Part shown: in pieces, positions 57,244 to 64,000 of the stretch
Layout: the number at the start of each line of letters is the position of its first letter
How positions within the stretch are numbered: position 1 is the stretch's first letter
Assembly: GCA_900548145.1 (NCBI GenBank)
Contig: URJB01000002.1
Span: 1 to 64,000 of the forward strand
Direction of reading: 5' to 3'
DNA: 64,000 nucleotides
From: an uncultured Eubacteriales bacterium
Lineage (GTDB): Bacteria; Bacillota; Clostridia; Christensenellales; Aristaeellaceae
Notes under the pieces: generated by a model
Database searches by the model: none
Told to the model about the DNA's origin: nothing
What the model saw: the letters and a program-made list of their open reading frames with translations, nothing else
Translations under genes and position numbers: made by a program

Positions 57244-58629
57244 ATGAACGTCAAGGAGATCGTAAGCCACATCCCGGATTACTCCTGCTTTATGACCGTG
57301 GATGAATTGGATGCGAGCACTTTCCGGCTGGCGGAGCAATATCCCGACCGCGTTCAGGTACGCTGCGTCGGTCATTCCCGTCAGGGTCATCCGATCCAGC
57401 TGATCCAGATCGGCCATGGCAGTAAAAACGCGCTGGTTTTTGCCTGCCCTCATCCCAACGAGCCCATCGGCGCGCTGACGGTGGATTTTCTGACCTGGGA
57501 GCTGGCCGCCAATGAAGCGCTGGAAAGGGAACTGGACTATACCTGGTACTTTATCAAGTGCATCGACATCGACGGCATTAAGATGAACGAAGGCTGGTTC
57601 AAGGGTCCCTTTGGCATTACCAATTATATGCATCACTATTTCCGCCCCGCCTTCCGCGATCAGGTGGAGTGGACGTTCCCCGTGGAGTACAAGCGCCTGA
57701 AGTTCAACTCTCCCATCCCGGAGACGAAGGTGCTGATGGAACTGATCGACACCCTGCACCCTGAGTTCATGTTCTCGCTGCACAATCTGGGCTTTGGCGG
57801 CGCATACTGGTACATGACCAAGGATATGCCGGAACTGTACCCTCAGTTCTACGAGATCGTGAAGGAAATGGGCATTCCCCGCAAACTGGGCGAAGCGGAG
57901 TCCCCCTACGCGGTCAGCTATGCTCCCGCCGTGTTCCAGATGATCCGCGCCAAGGACTCCTACGACTACACCGAGAAGTTCACGAACAAGGACCCGGTGG
58001 CGGGCCATAATTTCGGCACCAGCAGCGACGACTACGCCAACCGCGACGGCGAACGCACCACCACCTTCGTCTGCGAACTGCCTTACTTCTATTCCGATAA
58101 GATCGACGACGTTTCCTTCACAGACCGGGACCGCAGCGACGTGATTCTGGAAAGCTGCGATATGAAGGAAAAGCTGGACGCGAAGACCCGCGCCATCTTC
58201 GAGCAGGCGGAAGCGCTGCTGGATCCTGACGACAACTACTATCGCCGGGCCGTGGAAGAAAAGCTGGGCAGCGCAGACGCCATCGAGGCCCAGCGCGCAT
58301 GGGCAAAGTCCCCCGAGTGCGCGGGCAAGGCCACGCAGGCGCAGGTGTTCGATAACCTGTACGTGATGCGCTACTTCCGCTGCACCAACCTGTGTCTGCT
58401 GGTGCGCGCCATTGATCTCGAACTGGAACACGCCGAGAAGCGGGGCTTCACCCCGGAGCAGGTAGCCATCCTGAAGAAGGCTCACGAGGAGGCTCTGGCC
58501 ACGCTGGACGCCGAGTGCGCCTATCTGGAGGAAAACATGCATTACCAGATCACCCCGGTGCGCAATCTGGTAACGGCGCAGGCCGGATGCGGTCTGCTGG
58601 CGGCTGAGTATGTATCTTCACATTCGTGA
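57244..58629 (+). CDS. M14-family zinc carboxypeptidase
   Basis: A 461-residue metallopeptidase without a signal peptide. Zinc ligands are His70 and Glu73 in FACPHPNEPIGALTVDFL and His180 in MFSLHNLGFGG; the catalytic Glu is probably Glu278 in TTFVCELPYF. The extra 150-residue helical C-terminus is not part of the catalytic fold. AAAGGTGG precedes the ATG at 57244; the upstream frame runs through the promoter. It is followed by a complete oligopeptide importer, so it probably trims imported peptides, including cell-wall or amidated ones. Confidence 0.88.
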   Translation: MNVKEIVSHIPDYSCFMTVDELDASTFRLAEQYPDRVQVRCVGHSRQGHPIQLIQIGHGSKNALVFACPHPNEPIGALTVDFLTWELAANEALERELDYTWYFIKCIDIDGIKMNEGWFKGPFGITNYMHHYFRPAFRDQVEWTFPVEYKRLKFNSPIPETKVLMELIDTLHPEFMFSLHNLGFGGAYWYMTKDMPELYPQFYEIVKEMGIPRKLGEAESPYAVSYAPAVFQMIRAKDSYDYTEKFTNKDPVAGHNFGTSSDDYANRDGERTTTFVCELPYFYSDKIDDVSFTDRDRSDVILESCDMKEKLDAKTRAIFEQAEALLDPDDNYYRRAVEEKLGSADAIEAQRAWAKSPECAGKATQAQVFDNLYVMRYFRCTNLCLLVRAIDLELEHAEKRGFTPEQVAILKKAHEEALATLDAECAYLEENMHYQITPVRNLVTAQAGCGLLAAEYVSSHS

Positions 58630-58666
58630 GGTTGCATAAAGGATGATTATGAAAGGATGATTCCCA

Positions 58667-60211
58667 ATGGCAAGGAAATGGATGTCCCTGATTCTGGCGG
58701 TTTGCCTGATGCTTGGCGTCATGATGCCCGCCGCTTTCGCTGACGAGACCAAGACCTTTATCGTCGCGATGACCGAAGATCCCAAGAGCTTCAACCCGGA
58801 CGCGCAGGCCGACGACGCCGGCTGGCCCGTGTTCCAGAATCTGTACGACGGTCTGTTCCAGCTGAACTGGAATAATGAGATCGTTCCCGATCTGTGCGAG
58901 ACCTACACCATCTCCGAGGATAGCCTGACCTACACCTTCAACCTGCGCAAGGGCGTGAAGTGGCACGACGGCGAAGCCTTCAGCTCTGCGGACGTGGAAT
59001 TTACCTATAAGATGATTATGGAAAACAGCGGCATCATTTCTCAGGAGCTGAACAACTCCGTTGCCGAAATGAGCTGCCCCGATGATGACACCTTCGTCAT
59101 GACCCTGAAGGCTCCCAACGCGCCCATTCTGGGCACGCTGGCGTGGTACGCCAACTTTATCCTGCCCAAGCACCTCTACGAGGGCGTGGAGGATTGGAAG
59201 GCCTGCGAAGCCGCTACTACCCATCCCGTTGGCACTGGCGCTTACAAGTTTGTCAGTTATGACCGTGGCGTGAGCATCGTGCTGGAAAAGAATCCCGACT
59301 ATCATCTGGGCGCGCCTCAGGTGGATCGCCTGATCTTCCAGGTTATCCCCGATTCCGATACCGCCATGCAGGCTTTCTTCAACGGCGAGATCGACATGCT
59401 CAAGCCCGTTCCCAACTCTCAGGTGCCCGCCCTGCTGAAGGATCCCCAGTACAAACTGGGCTACTCCAGCGCCGCCCGCCGTTATCAGATCGCCATGAAC
59501 ATGGAAAGCGAAAAGATGACGCTGGCCGTCCGTCAGGCTGTGGCCCTGTCCATCGACCGTGAGGAAATCTCCCGCAAGGCCACCAACGGCTTGATGCCCC
59601 CCGCCTACGGCTTCTATCCGCCCTACTGCGAATGGGCCTACAACGCGGACGCGGACATCGGCCAACGCGACGTGGCCAAGGCGCGTCAGATTCTGGAAGA
59701 CGCCGGCTTCACCGCTGATGAAAACGGCAACTATATCGAACTGGAAATGCTGGTGCTCTCCTCCGGTTCCTATGCTGACTGCGGCAAGGTCATGCAGTCC
59801 AACCTGAAGGAAGCCGGCATCAACATGAAGCTGACCGTGCTGGAAAGCGCCGCCTGGAATGAGCGCGTCACCAGCGGCGACTTCGATATGGCCATGCTCA
59901 ACGGCTATCAGGGTCCCGATCCTGACGCTATGTCCAAGCGTATCGGCACCGGCGGTGTCGCCAACTACTCTCACTTCTCCAACGCGGAGGTGGACGAGCT
60001 GCTGGCGAAGGCACGCAGCCTGACCGACAACGAGGCGCGCGGCGCCTGCTACCGCCGTATTCAGGAGATCGAGGCGGAAGAACTGCCCATCATCCCCGTG
60101 GTGGAAATGGCCACCTACTACATCTGCCGCAGCAACGTCTCCGGCATTGCTTACATCGATCATGTCAGCGACGTCAGCGACAACAGCTACGCTCGTGTGA
60201 CCATCGACTAA
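58667..60211 (+). CDS. Peptide ABC transporter substrate-binding protein (family 5)
   Basis: A 514-residue extracytoplasmic binding protein of the DppA/OppA family. A signal peptide (SLILAVCLMLGVMMPAAFA) has no proper lipobox. Family signatures are FNLRKGVKWHDGEAFSSADV, GTGAYKFVSYDRG and AVALSIDREEISRKATNG. AAAGGATG precedes the ATG. It lies 38 bp after the carboxypeptidase and is followed by a strong hairpin before the permease genes, which may raise its level. Substrates are probably di- or oligopeptides. Confidence 0.93.
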   Translation: MARKWMSLILAVCLMLGVMMPAAFADETKTFIVAMTEDPKSFNPDAQADDAGWPVFQNLYDGLFQLNWNNEIVPDLCETYTISEDSLTYTFNLRKGVKWHDGEAFSSADVEFTYKMIMENSGIISQELNNSVAEMSCPDDDTFVMTLKAPNAPILGTLAWYANFILPKHLYEGVEDWKACEAATTHPVGTGAYKFVSYDRGVSIVLEKNPDYHLGAPQVDRLIFQVIPDSDTAMQAFFNGEIDMLKPVPNSQVPALLKDPQYKLGYSSAARRYQIAMNMESEKMTLAVRQAVALSIDREEISRKATNGLMPPAYGFYPPYCEWAYNADADIGQRDVAKARQILEDAGFTADENGNYIELEMLVLSSGSYADCGKVMQSNLKEAGINMKLTVLESAAWNERVTSGDFDMAMLNGYQGPDPDAMSKRIGTGGVANYSHFSNAEVDELLAKARSLTDNEARGACYRRIQEIEAEELPIIPVVEMATYYICRSNVSGIAYIDHVSDVSDNSYARVTID

Positions 60212-60244
60212 TCGAAATCTCCCCGTTAGTTTCCCCGGTTTACG

Positions 60245-60275
60245 CCCGACAGGCGGGTTTTGCCCGCCTGTCGGG
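60245..60275 (+). other. Intercistronic hairpin after the peptide-binding protein
   Basis: A perfect 13-bp stem CCCGACAGGCGGG / CCCGCCTGTCGGG with a TTTTG loop. It is followed by TATTCATAC rather than a U-tract, so it is a likely 3' stabiliser or partial terminator. Confidence 0.7.
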
Positions 60276-60302
60276 TATTCATACAATAAGGGATGTGAGC
60301 GG

Positions 60303-61268
60303 ATGAAGCGCTATATCTTAAAACGACTGGTCACCGCCTTTTTGATTGTGATGGTGGTCATCGTTCTGAACTTCACCATCATCAAACTTGCGCCTGGCGA
60401 TCCTGTGCGGATCCTGGCGGGCGCTGATACGCTTACGGAAGAGGTCATGGAGGCCATGACCGTCAAGTTCGGCCTGGATCAGCCCTTCCATGTCCAGCTG
60501 GGCAAGTATATCCTCAACCTCCTTCACGGCGATCTGGGCACCTCCTTCGCCTATTCGCAGCCGGTCAGTATGCTGATTGGCGAACGCTTCGGCAATTCGC
60601 TGCTCCTTTCCGGCACCAGCGCCGTGCTGGCGGTGATTCTGGGCTGCTGGCTGGGGCTGTACGCCGGCAAAAACCACGGGGGCCTGCTGGATCGAATCTT
60701 CTCCGGCATGGCCTATCTGTTCAACTCCATGCCCACCTTCTGGCTGGGCATGATGGGCATTCTGCTGTTTGCCTCCACCCTGCGCTGGCTGCCTACGCAG
60801 GGAATGTACAACCTGCGCGCGGGCTATACGGGCATGGCCTATGTGGGCGATGTGATGGTGCATATGATCCTGCCCTGCGCGTCTCTGGTGGCGGTTCAAA
60901 TTCCTGCCTATTTCCGCATCACCAAGACCTCGGTCATGCAGGTAATGGCGGACGACTATATCATGACCTTCCGGGTGACGGGCATGAGCGAACGCAAAAT
61001 CTTCCGCAAATATATTCTGAAAAACGCAATTCTGCCGGTTTTGACCGTTTTCGGCATCAATCTGGCTTATGTGGTTTCCGGCTCTACCCTGACGGAAATC
61101 GTATTCTCATGGCCGGGCATCGGCTCGCTGATGTACCGCTCCATCATGATGCGCGACTATAACGTGCTGATGGGCGTGTATCTGATTCTGGCCCTGACCG
61201 TCGCCGCCATGATGATCATCGTCGATCTGGTCTACGCATGGCTGGATCCTCGTATCCGCTACACTTGA
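60303..61268 (+). CDS. Peptide ABC transporter permease (DppB/OppB type)
   Basis: A 321-residue permease. It opens with the DppB-type YILKRLVTAFLIVMVVIVLN and KLAPGDPVRI, has a FGLDQPFHVQLGKYILNLLH motif, and an EAA loop MTFRVTGMSERKIFRKYILK. Six membrane segments are apparent. It pairs with the next gene 18 bp downstream. Confidence 0.94.
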   Translation: MKRYILKRLVTAFLIVMVVIVLNFTIIKLAPGDPVRILAGADTLTEEVMEAMTVKFGLDQPFHVQLGKYILNLLHGDLGTSFAYSQPVSMLIGERFGNSLLLSGTSAVLAVILGCWLGLYAGKNHGGLLDRIFSGMAYLFNSMPTFWLGMMGILLFASTLRWLPTQGMYNLRAGYTGMAYVGDVMVHMILPCASLVAVQIPAYFRITKTSVMQVMADDYIMTFRVTGMSERKIFRKYILKNAILPVLTVFGINLAYVVSGSTLTEIVFSWPGIGSLMYRSIMMRDYNVLMGVYLILALTVAAMMIIVDLVYAWLDPRIRYT

Positions 61269-61286
61269 CAGGAGGGAAGCAAAACG

Positions 61287-62141
61287 ATGGAAAACAGATT
61301 GATCAAAGTGGCCAAACGTCTTGCGTCCCTCTGGAAGGCCAGCCGCCAGCTGCGGGTGGGACTTCTGCTGTTTTTGGGCGTGCTGCTGGTGGCGATTCTG
61401 GCGGGTGTGCTGTCGCCCTACGACCCCTATTACCTCGGCGACGATCTGCTGATGCCGCCGGGCAGCGAAAACCACCCGCTGGGCACCGACCATATGGGGC
61501 ATGACGTTCTGAGCATGATCCTTCACGGAAGCCGCACCAGCCTGACCATCGGCATCGTGTCCGCGCTGATTTCCGGCCTGATCGGCACCATGCTGGGCGC
61601 CTTCGCCGGTTATTTCGGGGGCGCGCTGGATAAGATCACCTCCGAGGTCATCAATATTTTCCTGATGATTCCCACGTTCTTTCTGGTGCTGATCATCGTC
61701 TCCATTTTCGGCAGCAACATGTTCAACGTCATGCTGGTCATCGGTCTGACCTCGTGGCCCTCCAATGCCCGCATGATGCGCGTTCAGGCCATGAGCCTGA
61801 AGGAGCGCACCTACATCAAGGGCGCGGTGGTCATGGGCGAAAGCCGCCTGCGGATTTTGTTCAAGTACATCATCCCCAACGGCCTGTTCCCGGTCATCGC
61901 CAACACCACCATGGGCGTGGCCAAGGCGATCCTGACGGAAGCCAGCCTTTCGTTTCTGGGTCTGGGCGACCCCAATATCGTCAGCTGGGGCCAGATGGTG
62001 TATGACGGCAAGGCCTTCCTGCAGACCGGCTGGTGGATCTCCACTCTGCCCGGCCTGTCCATTATGATGATCGTGGTTATCTTCTATATGATCGGCGACG
62101 GCCTGAACTACGCGCTCAGCCCCCGGATGAAGAAATTGTAA
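61287..62141 (+). CDS. Peptide ABC transporter permease (DppC/OppC type)
   Basis: A 284-residue permease with six membrane segments. The DppC-type opening region PLGTDHMGHDVLSMILHGSR is clear, as is the EAA loop QAMSLKERTYIKGAVVMGES and the late ILTEASLSFLGLGDPNIVSW. AGGAGGG precedes the ATG. It forms the importer channel with the DppB-type permease. Confidence 0.95.
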   Translation: MENRLIKVAKRLASLWKASRQLRVGLLLFLGVLLVAILAGVLSPYDPYYLGDDLLMPPGSENHPLGTDHMGHDVLSMILHGSRTSLTIGIVSALISGLIGTMLGAFAGYFGGALDKITSEVINIFLMIPTFFLVLIIVSIFGSNMFNVMLVIGLTSWPSNARMMRVQAMSLKERTYIKGAVVMGESRLRILFKYIIPNGLFPVIANTTMGVAKAILTEASLSFLGLGDPNIVSWGQMVYDGKAFLQTGWWISTLPGLSIMMIVVIFYMIGDGLNYALSPRMKKL

Positions 62142-62155
62142 GGGAGGGAAACGGT

Positions 62156-63124
62156 TTGTTGCTGAATGTGCAGGAGCTCTGCGTGAGCTATCTCACCAAA
62201 AAGACCGAGCTGAAGGCCGTGGATCACGTTTCCTTCGGCATCGAACGGGGCGATACGCTGGGTATTATCGGCGAAAGCGGCTCCGGCAAGTCCACCATCG
62301 TCATGGCGATGCTGCGGCAGCTGGATCCCCGTTTTTCCAAAATCACGGGCCGGGTGGAGTTTGACGGGCAGGAGCTTCTGACCCTGCCGGATGCGGAATT
62401 TAAGAAGCTGCTGTGGAAGCGGATCGCCATCGTGTTCCAGAAATCCATGAACAGCCTGAGCCCGGTGCACCGTCTGGGCAGTCAGTTCGAGGATATTTAC
62501 CGGGTGCATGAGCCCCATGCCACCAAGGCGCAGATTCATGACAGGGCGGTGGAGCTGTTCAAGCTGGTCAACCTTCCGGAGCGGGTGTACCGGCTGTATC
62601 CTCACGAGCTTTCCGGCGGCATGATGCAACGCTTTTCCATCGTGCTCAGCCTGATGTTCAACCCCGACCTGCTCATCATGGACGAGGCTACGACGGCGCT
62701 GGACGTGGTCACGCAGGGGCAGCTCCTGCGGGAGATCATGAAGCTGGAAGCGGGACTGAACCTGACCCGCATCATGATTACCCACGATCTTTCCGTGGTG
62801 GCCAGCGCCTGCCGCAAAACACTGGTGCTGTATTCCGGTCAGGTGATGGAGTTCGGCACAGTCGAGCAGGTCATCAAGCAGCATTTGCATCCCTACACCG
62901 AGGGGCTGATTCGCTCCTTTCCCTCGCTCTACGGCGAAAAGCAGGCCCTGCGCGGCATTCCCGGCTCTCTGCCGGATCTGACCGACCCGCCCGCAGGCTG
63001 CGTTTTCGCGCCCCGCTGCCCCTATGCAACGGAGCGCTGCCGTCAGGAGCGGCCGGAGATTCGGGAATATGAGCCGGGCCATTTTGCGGCCTGCCATCGC
63101 TGTCAGGAAAGGGAGGCGGAATAA
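62156..63124 (+). CDS. Peptide ABC transporter ATPase (DppD/OppD type)
   Basis: A 322-residue ATPase. It has Walker A GESGSGKST, Q-loop IAIVFQKSMNSLSPV, signature LSGGMMQRFSIV and Walker B LLIMDEATTALD. The C-terminus has the peptide-importer tail with CVFAPRCPYATERC, which binds a 4Fe-4S cluster in related proteins. I chose the TTG at 62156 because GGGAGGG lies 7 bp upstream and the first residues match other DppD proteins; the frame is open further upstream inside the permease gene. It abuts the next ATPase. Confidence 0.92.
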   Translation: MLLNVQELCVSYLTKKTELKAVDHVSFGIERGDTLGIIGESGSGKSTIVMAMLRQLDPRFSKITGRVEFDGQELLTLPDAEFKKLLWKRIAIVFQKSMNSLSPVHRLGSQFEDIYRVHEPHATKAQIHDRAVELFKLVNLPERVYRLYPHELSGGMMQRFSIVLSLMFNPDLLIMDEATTALDVVTQGQLLREIMKLEAGLNLTRIMITHDLSVVASACRKTLVLYSGQVMEFGTVEQVIKQHLHPYTEGLIRSFPSLYGEKQALRGIPGSLPDLTDPPAGCVFAPRCPYATERCRQERPEIREYEPGHFAACHRCQEREAE

Positions 63125-64000
63125 ATGGCCAAGCATAAGGATTTTTCCGAGCTGTTCGATCCCTCCAAGCCCATGCTGGAGGTGCGGAACCTGACCCGGC
63201 TGTATCCTCAAAAGGGCGGAAGTCTGTTCCGCAAGCCTAAACAGGTGCACGCGGTGGACGGCGTGTCCTTCACGCTGCAGGAGCGGGAAATCTTCGGCGT
63301 TATCGGCGAAAGCGGCTGCGGCAAGTCCACGTTGGGCCGGCTGCTGATTCGTCTGGAGGAGCCCACCAGCGGCGAGATCGACTTCTACGGCGTATCCACC
63401 AGGAAGCTGCTGGACGCCAACCCGGAGCAGTTCCACTGCCTGGTGCAGTCGGTGTTCCAGAATCCCTTCGATACCTTTACGCCCAGCGACACCATCGGGG
63501 CGATTATGGAGCGCCCGCTGAAGCTGCACAACATCGGAGATTCCGATGAGGAGCGCCGCCAGATCTGCGTCGACGCGCTGACCGAGGGCGGTCTGATCCC
63601 GGCGGAGTCCTTCCTGTCCCGCTATCCTCACGAGCTGTCCGGCGGCCAACTGCAGCGTATTTCCATTCTGCGCAGTATGCTGCTCAAGCCCCGTTTTTTG
63701 GTGGTGGACGAGCCTGTTTCCATGCTGGACGTTTCCGTCCGGGCGGACATCATCAACATGTTCCTGAAGCTGGTGGAGCGCCACAACACCAGCATCCTTT
63801 TCATCAGCCACGATATTTCCATCATCCGCTATGCCTCTACCCGGGTGGCGGTCATGTATCTGGGCAATATCGTGGAAATGGGGGAGACGGATGCCATCAT
63901 CCACCATCCCATGCACCCTTATACGCAGGTGCTGATCTCCAACTGCGCCTCCATTGATCTGGACGAGAAAAAGGAACCGATTCGCATCGAGGGCGAGCCG
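63125..64000 (+). CDS. Peptide ABC transporter ATPase (DppF/OppF type), partial
   Basis: The first 292 codons of the partner ATPase; the gene runs off the window. It has Walker A GESGCGKST, SVFQNPFDTFTPSDTIGAIM, signature LSGGQLQRISILRSML and Walker B FLVVDEPVSMLD, and HHPMHPYTQVLIS near the edge, as usual for DppF/OppF. The ATG follows the previous stop directly and GGAGG lies in the end of that gene. It completes the five-protein importer. Confidence 0.93.
   Translation, partial: MAKHKDFSELFDPSKPMLEVRNLTRLYPQKGGSLFRKPKQVHAVDGVSFTLQEREIFGVIGESGCGKSTLGRLLIRLEEPTSGEIDFYGVSTRKLLDANPEQFHCLVQSVFQNPFDTFTPSDTIGAIMERPLKLHNIGDSDEERRQICVDALTEGGLIPAESFLSRYPHELSGGQLQRISILRSMLLKPRFLVVDEPVSMLDVSVRADIINMFLKLVERHNTSILFISHDISIIRYASTRVAVMYLGNIVEMGETDAIIHHPMHPYTQVLISNCASIDLDEKKEPIRIEGEP

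Overview
The window reads as chromosome from a GC-rich member of class Clostridia (Bacillota), probably an anaerobic gut organism. The reasons are the rpmH-rnpA-yidD-yidC-jag block, a dgt-dnaG-rpoD block, a Gram-positive class B sortase, YsxC/EngB next to LonA, a clostripain-family peptidase, purine-rich ribosome binding sites and many near-consensus sigma-A promoters with 17-bp spacers. The species cannot be named from this sequence. No CRISPR array, rRNA or intact prophage was seen.

Layout: 1-2733 (minus) is the L34/RNase P/YidD/YidC/Jag operon, followed by a small HEAT-repeat gene where dnaA often lies. 3396-11099 (plus) holds a MarR regulator and a phosphate locus: pstS, a stand-alone riboflavin kinase domain, pstCAB, phoU and a PhoP/PhoR pair. 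pstS and pstC carry nearly superimposable Pho-box promoters. 11145-13024 holds two divergent secreted proteins of unknown function. 13099-23009 is a mannoside-utilisation locus: a GntR/LacI-type regulator, a GH125 mannosidase and a serine hydrolase on the minus strand, and an ABC importer with a GH38 alpha-mannosidase on the plus strand. 23010-25170 is an AT-richer decayed island with a broken secreted SH3-like gene, a MITE-like element and the 3' end of a phage-type integrase, next to tRNA-Met and tRNA-fMet genes. 25580-31973 carries a clostripain-like peptidase, an XRE regulator split by a stop codon, a membrane-flavodoxin fusion and a glycosidase-like protein.

32182-37222 (minus) is the most unusual operon: rluB, a Lys/Ala-rich repeat protein resembling histone H1 tails, a membrane protein with a GrpE-like C-terminus, an Hsp70-like ATPase with a C-terminal membrane hairpin, and a GNAT acetyltransferase. 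It may encode a membrane-tethered Hsp70 module. 37334-44932 (minus) is a housekeeping run: dgt, dnaG, rpoD, trmK, a Nif3-family gene, a zinc-ribbon coiled-coil gene and pdp. 45108-49309 has sortase B, engB and lon.

49556-56992 contains an Ntn-type amide hydrolase with a GPH-family transporter, a cupin, a MATE exporter, an Lrp/AsnC regulator, and a MerR regulator with an Fe-S aldo-keto reductase and a flavoprotein. The cupin and MerR promoters share a 19-bp-spacer MerR operator, so they probably form one small regulon. 57244-64000 is a peptide-acquisition operon: an M14 carboxypeptidase and a Dpp/Opp-type ABC importer whose last ATPase runs off the window.
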